Assembly (NCBI RefSeq): GCF_014203235.1
Contig: NZ_JACHIN010000002.1
Coordinates: 613,245-677,244, forward strand
Direction: 5' to 3'
DNA length: 64,000 nt
Source: Nonomuraea endophytica
GTDB lineage: Bacteria; Actinomycetota; Actinomycetes; Streptosporangiales; Streptosporangiaceae
Shown here in pieces: positions 51,205 through 58,925 of the stretch. Each line of letters starts with the position of its first letter. Position 1 is the first letter of the stretch. Made by a program: the position numbers and the translations under genes. Under the pieces are notes generated by a model. The model made no database searches and was not told the origin of the DNA. It saw only the letters and a list, made by a program, of their open reading frames with translations.

Positions 51205-52220
51205 CTGTCCGTGTGCTCGCCGCCGGCGATCACTTCGTACTCAACCGCCTGCTCGTGGCGGCCATGCGCCGCGAGGTGCCTTCGGGACTGGCGGTCGGGG
51301 AGCTGACGCTGCCCTGGCCGGTGGTGCCGTTCGGCCCCGTGGGCGAGGTGCGGGAGGCCTCCGACGTCGAGGACTCGCTGATCGAGGCGCTGCGCGGGGT
51401 CGAGGTCTGCGTCACGCAGATGGCGCCGCTGACCGAACGGGTGCTGGCCGAGGCCAGGGATCTCAGGCTGTTCTGCGTCACCCGCGGCGGTCCGGTCAAC
51501 GCCAACCTGGCCGCGGCCACGAAGGCGGGGGTCGCGGTGACGTTCGCGCCGGGCCGCAACGCGGTGGCCACCGCGGAGCACACGGTGGCGCTGCTGCTGG
51601 CGGCCACCCGCCGCATCCCGCAGACGCACGCCGACCTGGCCGCGGGCGTCTGGCGCGGCGACTACTACGTCTACGACAACGTCGGCCCCGAGCTGGAGGG
51701 CAGCACGGTCGGCCTGGTCGGCTACGGCGCGATCGGCAGCCGCGTGGCCCGCATCCTGCGCGGGTTCGGGGCCGAGGTGCTGGTGCACGACCCGTACGTG
51801 GAGCTGGAGGAGTCGGTGGAGCTGCCCGAGCTGCTGGCCCGCTCGCGGTTCCTGTCGCTGCACGCCCGCGCCACCCCCGAGACCGACGCGATGATCGGCG
51901 CCGCCGAGCTGGCCGCGCTGCCGCGCGGCTCGGTCGTGGTCAACTCCGCCCGCGGCTCCCTGCTGGACTACGACGCGCTCTGTGACGCGCTGGAGTCCGG
52001 CCACCTGTTCGGCGCGGCGCTGGACGTCTTCCCCGAGGAGCCCATCCCGGCCGGCTCGCGCCTGCTCACCACGCCGAACCTGGTGATGACCCCGCACCTG
52101 GCCGGCGGCAGCAAGCAGACGGCGGCCAACGCCGCGCGCATCGCCGCCGAGGAGGTCGGCCGCTACACCCGCGGCGAGCCGCTGGCCCACCTGGCCAACC
52201 CGGAGCTGTTCAGCCCTTGA
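51201..52220 (+). CDS. D-2-hydroxyacid dehydrogenase, 339 aa
   Basis: GTG 51201 overlaps the phosphatase stop (GTGA). NAD-binding VGLVGYGAIGSRVARILRG, then the catalytic Arg in NSARGSLLDYD, Glu in DVFPEEPIPAG and His in MTPHLAGGSKQT. It oxidises or reduces a 2-hydroxy acid with NAD(P). As the last gene of the operon it probably finishes conversion of the phosphorylated sugar or polyol derivative. The stop overlaps the convergent ABC permease gene by 11 bp. Confidence 0.94.
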   Translation: MTVRVLAAGDHFVLNRLLVAAMRREVPSGLAVGELTLPWPVVPFGPVGEVREASDVEDSLIEALRGVEVCVTQMAPLTERVLAEARDLRLFCVTRGGPVNANLAAATKAGVAVTFAPGRNAVATAEHTVALLLAATRRIPQTHADLAAGVWRGDYYVYDNVGPELEGSTVGLVGYGAIGSRVARILRGFGAEVLVHDPYVELEESVELPELLARSRFLSLHARATPETDAMIGAAELAALPRGSVVVNSARGSLLDYDALCDALESGHLFGAALDVFPEEPIPAGSRLLTTPNLVMTPHLAGGSKQTAANAARIAAEEVGRYTRGEPLAHLANPELFSP

Positions 52221-53037
52221 GCGCGCCGGCCATCAGCCCGCGCATGAAGAAGCGGCCGAGCAGGACGTAGATGATCATCGTCGGGATCGAGGCCAGGATC
52301 GCCGCCGCCATCTGCTGGCTGTACGGCGTGGCCTGCGCCCCGGCGATGTTGTTGAGCATGACGGTCGTCGGCCAGCTCCTGGGCCCGGTGATGAACACGG
52401 CGAACAGGAAGTCGTTCCACAACGAGGTGAACTGCCAGATGATCACCACGGCGATGGCCGGGCCCGAGACGGGCAGCACGACCGACCAGTAGGTGCGCAG
52501 CATCCCCGCGCCGTCCACCCGGGAGGCCTCGATGAGCTCGTCCGGGATGGTGACGTAGTAGTTGCGGAAGATCAGCGTGCAGATCGGGATGCCGTAGACC
52601 ACGTGGGCGAGGATCAGGCCGGGCAGGCCGCCGTAGAAGACGCCCTGGACGCCGAAGAGGTCGTTGAGGCCGACCAGCAGCTCGACCAGCGGGATCATCA
52701 CGCCCTGGTAGGGGATGAACATGCCGAACAGGAACAGCGTGAACAGCAGGTCCGCGCCGGGGAAGCGCCACTTGGACAGCACGTAGCCGTTCATGGAGCC
52801 CAGCGCGCACGACAGCAGCGAGCCGGGCACCGCGAGGAGCACGCTGTTCCAGATGCCGGGCGCCAGCTTCTCCCACGCCACCCGCCAGGGCTCCAGCGTC
52901 CAGGTCTGGGGCAGGGCCCACGCCTGTGACGGGTCCGCCTCGGTGAGCGGCTTGAAGCTGGTCGCCAGCAGGACGTAGATCGGGATGAGGAACACCACGA
53001 CGAAGGCGAGCAGAAGGGTCAGGCGCACGGCCTTCAT
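52210..53037 (-). CDS. CUT1 sugar ABC transporter permease (MalG-like), 275 aa
   Basis: ATG 53037 overlaps the MalF-like stop (ATGA). Six membrane helices with the EAA motif: ELIEASRVDGAGMLRTYWSV, typical of MalG-type permeases of oligosaccharide importers. The starting VRLTLLLAFVVVFLIPIYVL helix matches family length (~275 aa). It forms the channel with the next protein for sugar delivered by the 55263 lipoprotein. Confidence 0.95.
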   Translation of the reverse strand: MKAVRLTLLLAFVVVFLIPIYVLLATSFKPLTEADPSQAWALPQTWTLEPWRVAWEKLAPGIWNSVLLAVPGSLLSCALGSMNGYVLSKWRFPGADLLFTLFLFGMFIPYQGVMIPLVELLVGLNDLFGVQGVFYGGLPGLILAHVVYGIPICTLIFRNYYVTIPDELIEASRVDGAGMLRTYWSVVLPVSGPAIAVVIIWQFTSLWNDFLFAVFITGPRSWPTTVMLNNIAGAQATPYSQQMAAAILASIPTMIIYVLLGRFFMRGLMAGALKG

Positions 53038-53915
53038 GAACGCCTGTCCTTCCGTACGGTCCAGATGAGGTAGGGGATCACGAAGATCGCGACACTGAGC
53101 ACGATGTACGTGGCGATCGTGGCGCCCTTGGCCGGGTCCTGGGAGTCGAAGACCGCCACCCACATGAAGACCGCGGGCACGTCGGTGATGATCTGCTTGC
53201 CGGAGACCGCGACGATCAGGTCGAAGACCTTGAGCGAGATGTGCCCGAGGATGATCAGCGCCGACAGCGTCACGGGCCGCAGCAGCGGCAGCACGATGTG
53301 CCGGTAGACGCCCCACTCGGTGCATCCGTCCACCCGCGCGGCCTCGCGCAGTTCTTCGGGGACGCCCCGGAAGCCCGCCAGGAAGAGTGCCATGACATAT
53401 CCGGACATCTGCCAGATGGCGGGGATCGCCATCGCGGCCATCCCCCAGTCCGGATCACGGAACCACGCCCACTGCGGCAACCCGATCGTCTCGAACAACC
53501 GGTTCAGGCCGACCGCCCGCTCCCCGGTGCCCGAGTTCATCAGCCACCGCCACACGATGCCGGTCGCCACGAACGAGATCGCCATCGGGAACAGGTAGAT
53601 CGCCCGGAACGTGCCCTCGCCCCTGATCCCCTTCTCCATGAGGAAGGCCAGGAACCAGCCGAGCACCAGCGCGCCCAGCACGAACACGACCGTGAACAGG
53701 ATCGCGTGGTTGACCGAGAGGTGCCACCTCTCCAGGTCCCAGATGTCGATGAAGTTCTTCAGCCCGACGAAGTTCCCCTCGGCCACCTCGCTGTGCTTGT
53801 CCGTCATGGCCAGCTGCACGTTCCAGCCGAGCATGCCGTACACGAAGACGCCGATCGCCACGATGGACGGCGCCACGAGGAGGAGCCCAGGCAGCCAGGT
53901 GCGTGCCCGTCTCAC
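53034..53915 (-). CDS. CUT1 sugar ABC transporter permease (MalF-like), 293 aa
   Basis: GTG 53915 with AAAGGA at good spacing. Six membrane helices and the EAA loop (ELREAARVDGCTEWGVYRHI) identify a MalF-type permease. The N-terminal TWLPGLLLVAPSIVAIGVFV helix is typical. It lies 49 bp after the substrate-binding gene. No ATPase gene follows; in actinomycetes a shared MsiK-type ATPase usually energises such importers. Confidence 0.95.
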   Translation of the reverse strand: MRRARTWLPGLLLVAPSIVAIGVFVYGMLGWNVQLAMTDKHSEVAEGNFVGLKNFIDIWDLERWHLSVNHAILFTVVFVLGALVLGWFLAFLMEKGIRGEGTFRAIYLFPMAISFVATGIVWRWLMNSGTGERAVGLNRLFETIGLPQWAWFRDPDWGMAAMAIPAIWQMSGYVMALFLAGFRGVPEELREAARVDGCTEWGVYRHIVLPLLRPVTLSALIILGHISLKVFDLIVAVSGKQIITDVPAVFMWVAVFDSQDPAKGATIATYIVLSVAIFVIPYLIWTVRKDRRS

Positions 53916-53964
53916 AACCAGTCCTTTCCAAAGGGGGTACGGCCCCGCCGTACCCCCTCTGATG

Positions 53965-55263
53965 TCACTGCGCGTTGGCCGTGGCCGCGTCGGCCAGACC
54001 CTTCTGCAGCGCTGCCACGTCCTGCTTGCCCAGGTAGAGACCGACCTGCTCGTTGATCGCGGTGAGCCACGGCTGGCTGACCGCCACACCGTGCTGGACG
54101 GAGCCGGCCAGCTTGTTGCCCGACCAGTCCTTCAGCGCGTCACCGAGGTAGTCGGTGTACAGGGCGGCGTCGGCGTCCTTGCGGGCCGGGATGGAGCCCT
54201 TCTTCGGGTTGAAGGCGTCCTGGCCCTCCTTGCTGGCCGCCACCTTCAGCCACGCGAGCGCGCCCTCACGGTTCTTGGCGCCCTTGGGCAGGGTGAAGCT
54301 GTCCGACAACCACAGGTAGGTGCCCTCGGTGCCGGGCGCGGGCGCCCAGTCGAAGTCGGTCTTCGACGTCTTGCCGAGGCCGCCGTCCGGCGGGTTGTGG
54401 AAGTAGCCGTAGGCCCAGTCGCCCATGATATTGAAGGCCGCCTGGCCGTCTGCCACCTGCTTGGCGGCGGGCTGCCAGTCGTCCTGCGGGTCACCGGCGA
54501 ACGACATGATCGTCTTGAAGCTCTCCAGCGCCTTGGTCACCTCGGGGGCGGCCCAGTTGGCGCCCGGCTTGAACAGGGCGTTGTAGCCGTCGGTGCCCAG
54601 CGAGCCGAGCATGACGTTCTCCAGCAGGTGGGTGACCGTCCACTCCGAACCGATCGAGAGCGGGATCTTGCCCTTGGCCTTGACCTTGCCCAGCGCGGCG
54701 ATGAACTCCTCGATCGTCTTCGGCGCGCCCGCGACCCCGGCCTCCTTCAGGACCGCCGGGTTGAACCACAGCACGTTGGAGCGGTGGATGTTCACCGGCA
54801 CCGAATAGATCTTGCCGTCCACGCTGATCTGCTCGACCAGCTGGGCCGGGAAGACGTCCTTGAGCTTCAGCTCGTCATACAGCGAGGTGAGGTCCTCCAG
54901 TTGCCCGGCCTTGATGTAGCCCTGCAGCTCGGCGCCCGCGTGACCCTGGAAGGAGTCCGGCGGCTCGCCACCCTGCAGCTTGGTCTGGAGCAGAGCCTTC
55001 GCCTTATCTCCCGAACCGCCCGCGACCGCGGCGTCCAGGAACTTCAGGTTAGGGTTCTGGGTTTCAAATATCTTCCGCATCGCGGCCAGACCGTCGGCCT
55101 CACCGGGCCCGGTCCACCAGGAGAAGACCTCGACGTCGCTCGACGCGGCCTTCGTAGCGCCATCGGTGGCCTGGCCTGCGGGTGTGTTCCCACCGCCACA
55201 GGCGGTCACTCCGAGCAGGCCAGCCATCGTGATCGCGACGGCTGCCAACCACCGTCGTCGCAT
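53965..55263 (-). CDS. Sugar ABC transporter substrate-binding lipoprotein, 432 aa
   Basis: ATG 55263. Lipobox LGVTAC (Cys22) follows an N-terminal signal. The rest is a cluster-B binding protein for oligosaccharides (VEVFSWWTGPGEADGLAAMR, GDWAYGYFHN, SDSFTLPKGAKNREGALAWL). With the two permeases it makes a CUT1 importer lacking its ATPase. The operator TGACAACGTTGTCA lies 40 bp upstream, the likely binding site of the LacI protein encoded at 40109. Confidence 0.95.
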   Translation of the reverse strand: MRRRWLAAVAITMAGLLGVTACGGGNTPAGQATDGATKAASSDVEVFSWWTGPGEADGLAAMRKIFETQNPNLKFLDAAVAGGSGDKAKALLQTKLQGGEPPDSFQGHAGAELQGYIKAGQLEDLTSLYDELKLKDVFPAQLVEQISVDGKIYSVPVNIHRSNVLWFNPAVLKEAGVAGAPKTIEEFIAALGKVKAKGKIPLSIGSEWTVTHLLENVMLGSLGTDGYNALFKPGANWAAPEVTKALESFKTIMSFAGDPQDDWQPAAKQVADGQAAFNIMGDWAYGYFHNPPDGGLGKTSKTDFDWAPAPGTEGTYLWLSDSFTLPKGAKNREGALAWLKVAASKEGQDAFNPKKGSIPARKDADAALYTDYLGDALKDWSGNKLAGSVQHGVAVSQPWLTAINEQVGLYLGKQDVAALQKGLADAATANAQ

Positions 55264-55302
55264 CGCACACCGTCCCTTCGAGACCCCCGAACGAACTCAG
55301 GT

Positions 55303-55316
55303 TGACAACGTTGTCA
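55303..55316. promoter_or_regulatory. LacI-type operator, copy 2
   Basis: TGACAACGTTGTCA is a perfect 14-bp palindrome, 40 bp upstream of the sugar-binding lipoprotein start and likely over its promoter. A near-identical site lies upstream of the LacI gene at 40109. Confidence 0.75.
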
Positions 55317-55372
55317 GTAGGGCCATCAACCCACTTCGCCCGCAGCGTCGTCAAGGCATGCTCGATAACAGC

Positions 55373-56152
55373 TCAGAGACGTTCGAACCCGCCGCCCGCT
55401 CCGGCCACGACCGTGACGCCGAAGTCGTGCTTGGTGCCGGGCAGATCCGCGGCGTCCGACGTGGCCGCCGCCACCACCAGCGCGCCGCTCAGCACCGCCA
55501 GCCCGACCAGCGCGATCAGATCGCACCCGTCATCGGGCTTCCAGGTGGCCAGAACCACGTCGGACTCGGTCAGCTTCACCTGCTCGTCCAGCTCCGCCAT
55601 CCGCGCCAGCAGCTCCGACTGGGCCATCCGGCGGCCGCCGGACAACACCAGCGCGTCCTGCAGCCGGGCGTCGATCGTCGGTAAAGGCGTCGGCTCCAGA
55701 GTCAGCAGGTCCTCGAAGTCGATCGTGTCGACGACGGAACCGAAGGCGATCACCTGCCGGACCCGGGATTCCTCCACCGCCCGCAGCGACAGCGGAGCCA
55801 GGTCCGGCGTGGTGATCAGCGTCCGCGCGTCGCACTCGGACAGCCGCTCGGCCAGTTCCGCCCCCGAAAGGCGCGGGTCGAGCGGCGCGGCGACGCCGCC
55901 GGCCGCGAGCACCGTGTGGACGGCCAGCGTCTGCGCGCAGGCCGTGCTCACATGGACGCCCACGACCTGCTCGCGCCTGGCGCCCCTGCGTACCATCCCG
56001 GACGCCGCCCTGGTCACCTCGGTGACCAGCCTGCGATAGCTGTAAACGAGGCCGCCGTGGAGATCCACGAGCGCCGGCCGGTCCCCTCGTTCGTAGGCCC
56101 GGCCGAACACCTCGTTGGTCACGGTGCCCGCAGACGAGACGATCGGCTTCAT
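55373..56152 (-). CDS. N-terminal half of an adenylate-forming (acyl-CoA synthetase-like) protein, 259 aa
   Basis: ATG 56152 with GTCCTAAGC before it and no strong ribosome site. The start resembles ANL N-domains: an N-terminal helix, GDRPALVDLHGGLVYSYRRL and GVHVSTACAQTLAVHTVL, VAAPLDPRLSGAELAERL, then SGALVVAA. The AMP-binding P-loop (TSGTTGxPKG) and the C-terminal domain are missing, and the protein stops at 259 residues with FERL. It is either a truncated pseudogene or a stand-alone partial domain. No partner domain is visible upstream or downstream. Confidence 0.6.
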   Translation of the reverse strand: MKPIVSSAGTVTNEVFGRAYERGDRPALVDLHGGLVYSYRRLVTEVTRAASGMVRRGARREQVVGVHVSTACAQTLAVHTVLAAGGVAAPLDPRLSGAELAERLSECDARTLITTPDLAPLSLRAVEESRVRQVIAFGSVVDTIDFEDLLTLEPTPLPTIDARLQDALVLSGGRRMAQSELLARMAELDEQVKLTESDVVLATWKPDDGCDLIALVGLAVLSGALVVAAATSDAADLPGTKHDFGVTVVAGAGGGFERL

Positions 56153-56544
56153 GCTTAGGACGGTACGGCGGGCATGCGTGCCGCAGCATCCACCGATGTA
56201 TGTATACCGATGTGCATTCACCGGGTTCCTCGACAGTTCGTCAACTGAATCCGTTGCGGGGCGGGCTCGAGCCCTGCGCGGCTCGAGCCCGCTGTCGCGT
56301 GCCCCAGACCAAAACCCCCACCCCTCCGAGGAGGCCCTGATCCGTGTTGGGCACGCGACGCTCCCGGCGGACCGGCCGGGCGCGCCTCCGGTGTGGGCAC
56401 CCCGGAGCACCGGGGTTCGGAGGTTGGCGCCAGTCGGCCGATCACATGGCAAACGCTAGGCCGACCGGGAGCCCGGCACATGCACTGAGATGGCCATTCG
56501 AGGATGTATCCGCCAGTGCCGAAAGATGTGTAGAGAGGTTGGGC
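56153..56544. other. 392-bp gap between leftward genes
   Basis: No convincing coding sequence. It holds a strong hairpin, GGGCTCGAGCC/GGCTCGAGCCC with a six-base loop (56263-56290), that could end transcription of the LuxR-type gene, though it lacks a T-run and lies ~255 bp from its stop. Short GC-rich dyads occur nearby. Nothing else I can support. Confidence 0.45.
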
Positions 56545-58905
56545 TCAGCGCTGCTCGATGACCCAGGCGGCGATCTGTGTACGCGTGCAGAACCCCAGCT
56601 TGGCCAGGATGTTCGCCACGTGCCGCGCGGCCGTCGCCGGGCTGATGACCAGCTCGTCGGCGATCCCCTTGTTGCTCAGCCCCCGTGAGACCAGCTCGGC
56701 CACTTCCAGCTCCCTGGCCGTCAGCTTGCTGTCCTGCCCCATCGGCACCACCGGCACGTCGGAGCGCTCGGGCAGAGTGCCGTCGAGCGCGCACCGCACC
56801 GCCTCGTCCGCGCTCATCGCCGCCCCCTCCGCCCACAGCTGCGCCACCAGCGCCTCCCCCAGGCTGCGGCGCGCGGGCGCGAGGATCTCCTCCTCCCGCG
56901 CCTCGGGGCGGCGCTCGCGCAGCGCCACCGATGCCGACATCAGCAGCACCGCGCGCCGTTCGTCGCCCTCGGCAACGAGCAGCCCGGCCCACGCCTCCAG
57001 CCTGCGGGCGATGCCCGTGCGCAGGCCGGCGTCCCGGCTGAGCTCCAGCGCCTCGGTCAGCCGCGCCCGAGCCTCACGCAGGTCGCCCTGCTCCAGCGCC
57101 ACCCGGCCGAGCCCGGCCAGGCAGCTGATGGTCTGCTGGCGGGCGTCGACGTGGCGTACCAGCCGCAGGCCGCTCTCGTAGTGGCGCTTGGCGGTCGCGC
57201 TGTCGCCCACCCGGCGCGCCACCTGGGCCAGGCCGATGTGTCCGTTGGACAGGCCCCAGTGGTTGTCGAGCCGCTCGCACAGCGCCAGCACCTCCTCGAA
57301 GGCCCGCCGCGCCTCGTGCAGCCGGCCCTCGTGCAGGGCCAGGCCCGCCCTGGTGCCCTGGGCGATCGAGGCCAGGATCGCGTCGCCGCTCCTGGCCGCC
57401 ACCTCCAGCGCCTGCCGCAGCGGCTCCTGCTCGCCGGAGGTCTGGGCGCGCAGGATCATGCCGACGGCCTCGCCGTAGCTGTCGCCCGCCGACCTGCACA
57501 TCCCGAGGCCCGAGCGCGCGCACCGCGCCGCGGTCGCGAGGTCGCCGCTCTGTACGGCCAGCTCCCCGCGCAGCACGGTCGCCTGCCCGAGGAGCCCGAG
57601 GTCGCCGGTCTCGGTCGCCAGGAGGCGGTCCAGGGGCCCGGCCAGGCCGAGATTGCGGCCGCTGGCCACCAGCATGTAGCGCATGTCGGTGAGCATCCTG
57701 AGCGCGACCTCCTGGCGGCCGATCGCGATCGACCAGTCCAGCGCCGCGCTGATCTCGCTCTTGAGGCCGTCGAAGAGGTTGCCGAAGCGCTCCATCACCG
57801 CCCAGGACGTGCGGGCCCCCGGCGCCACCGCCTGCTTGAACTCCACCGCCAGCCGGGCCATCGCCGCCAGGTGCGCCCGGCGCAGCTCCATCTCCTCGTC
57901 CGTCTGCGACAGCTGCTCGACCGCGTACTCCCTGACGGTCTCCAGCAGCCGGTAGCGCGCCTCGCCGGCGATCTCGCCGTCCACCACGACCAGCGACTTG
58001 TCCACCAGGTCGCACAGCCGGGCGAGCACCTCCTCCTCGGGCAGCCCGTCGCCCTGGCAGACCCACTCGGCCACGTCGAGCGTCCAGCAGGAACGGAAGA
58101 CCGCAAGGCGGCGCAGCAGCAGGCGCTCCTGCTCCGACAGCAGCCGGTAGCTCCAGTCGACCGCCGCCCGCAGCGTGCGCTGGCGCGCCGGAGCCGTGCG
58201 GGCGCCGGCCGACAGCAGGCGGAACCGGTCGTCGAGCCGCTCGATCAGCTGCCGCAGCGACAGCGCCCTGACCATGGCCGCGGCCAGCTCGATCGCCAGC
58301 GGCAGCCCGTCCAGCGCCCGGCACAGACGTACCACCTGTGGCAGCAGCTCGTCGCTCAGCTCGAACCCGGGACGGACCGCGGCCGCCCTGGCGTGGAAGA
58401 GCCGCACCGCCTCGGAGCGCCGGGGATCGCCGCCCAGCGACAGCGGCGGCACCCGCCAGACCGTCTCGCCGGGCACCCGCAGCGGCTCCCTGCTGGTGGC
58501 CAGCACGGTCACCCCCGGGCAGGCGCCGACCAGGTCGCGCGAGAGCTCGGCGCACTCGCCCACGAGCTGCTCGCAGTTGTCGAGCACCACGAGCACGCGG
58601 CGGTCGCCGATCCGCTCGGGCAGCGGCGTGCCGGAGTCGGCGGCCAGCCCCAGCGCGGCCGCCACGTGGTCGGCCACGCTCACGTCGGCGCCCAGGTCGG
58701 ACAGGTCGACCAGCCGGGCGCCGCCGGAGAAGCGCGGCGCGACCCGCGCCGCCAGGCGGATCGCCAGACGCGTCTTGCCGATGCCCCCCGCTCCGCACAG
58801 CGTCACGACGCGCGCCACGTCGAGCAGCTGGACCAGCTCGTCGACATCCGACTCGCGGCCGACGAACAGGTTGGGCTCGGCGGGGAGGTTCCACGCGGTA
58901 ATCAT
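56545..58905 (-). CDS. LuxR-type ATPase regulator (LAL/AfsR-like), 786 aa
   Basis: ATG 58905 is preferred over GTG 58908. The N-terminus has a P-loop ATPase (VVTLCGAGGIGKTRL, Lys44) and LVVLDNCEQLVGE, followed by conserved PLAIELAAAMVRALS and SYRLLSEQERLLLRRLAVF blocks. TPR-like helices fill residues ~370-690. The C-terminal LuxR HTH reads LTARELEVAELVSRGLSNKG then ISPATAARHVANILAKLG. Such STAND regulators integrate a nucleotide switch and bind DNA through LuxR HTH. It is paralogous to the next gene, 20 bp apart, so a tandem duplication. Target genes unknown. Confidence 0.93.
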   Translation of the reverse strand: MITAWNLPAEPNLFVGRESDVDELVQLLDVARVVTLCGAGGIGKTRLAIRLAARVAPRFSGGARLVDLSDLGADVSVADHVAAALGLAADSGTPLPERIGDRRVLVVLDNCEQLVGECAELSRDLVGACPGVTVLATSREPLRVPGETVWRVPPLSLGGDPRRSEAVRLFHARAAAVRPGFELSDELLPQVVRLCRALDGLPLAIELAAAMVRALSLRQLIERLDDRFRLLSAGARTAPARQRTLRAAVDWSYRLLSEQERLLLRRLAVFRSCWTLDVAEWVCQGDGLPEEEVLARLCDLVDKSLVVVDGEIAGEARYRLLETVREYAVEQLSQTDEEMELRRAHLAAMARLAVEFKQAVAPGARTSWAVMERFGNLFDGLKSEISAALDWSIAIGRQEVALRMLTDMRYMLVASGRNLGLAGPLDRLLATETGDLGLLGQATVLRGELAVQSGDLATAARCARSGLGMCRSAGDSYGEAVGMILRAQTSGEQEPLRQALEVAARSGDAILASIAQGTRAGLALHEGRLHEARRAFEEVLALCERLDNHWGLSNGHIGLAQVARRVGDSATAKRHYESGLRLVRHVDARQQTISCLAGLGRVALEQGDLREARARLTEALELSRDAGLRTGIARRLEAWAGLLVAEGDERRAVLLMSASVALRERRPEAREEEILAPARRSLGEALVAQLWAEGAAMSADEAVRCALDGTLPERSDVPVVPMGQDSKLTARELEVAELVSRGLSNKGIADELVISPATAARHVANILAKLGFCTRTQIAAWVIEQR

Positions 58906-58925
58906 CACTCTGAGTGTGACACCGA

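Noticed and set aside
56263..56290. Strong terminator for the LuxR-type gene
   Set aside because: It is a stable hairpin, but without a T-run and ~255 bp from the stop, so it was only noted in the gap entry.
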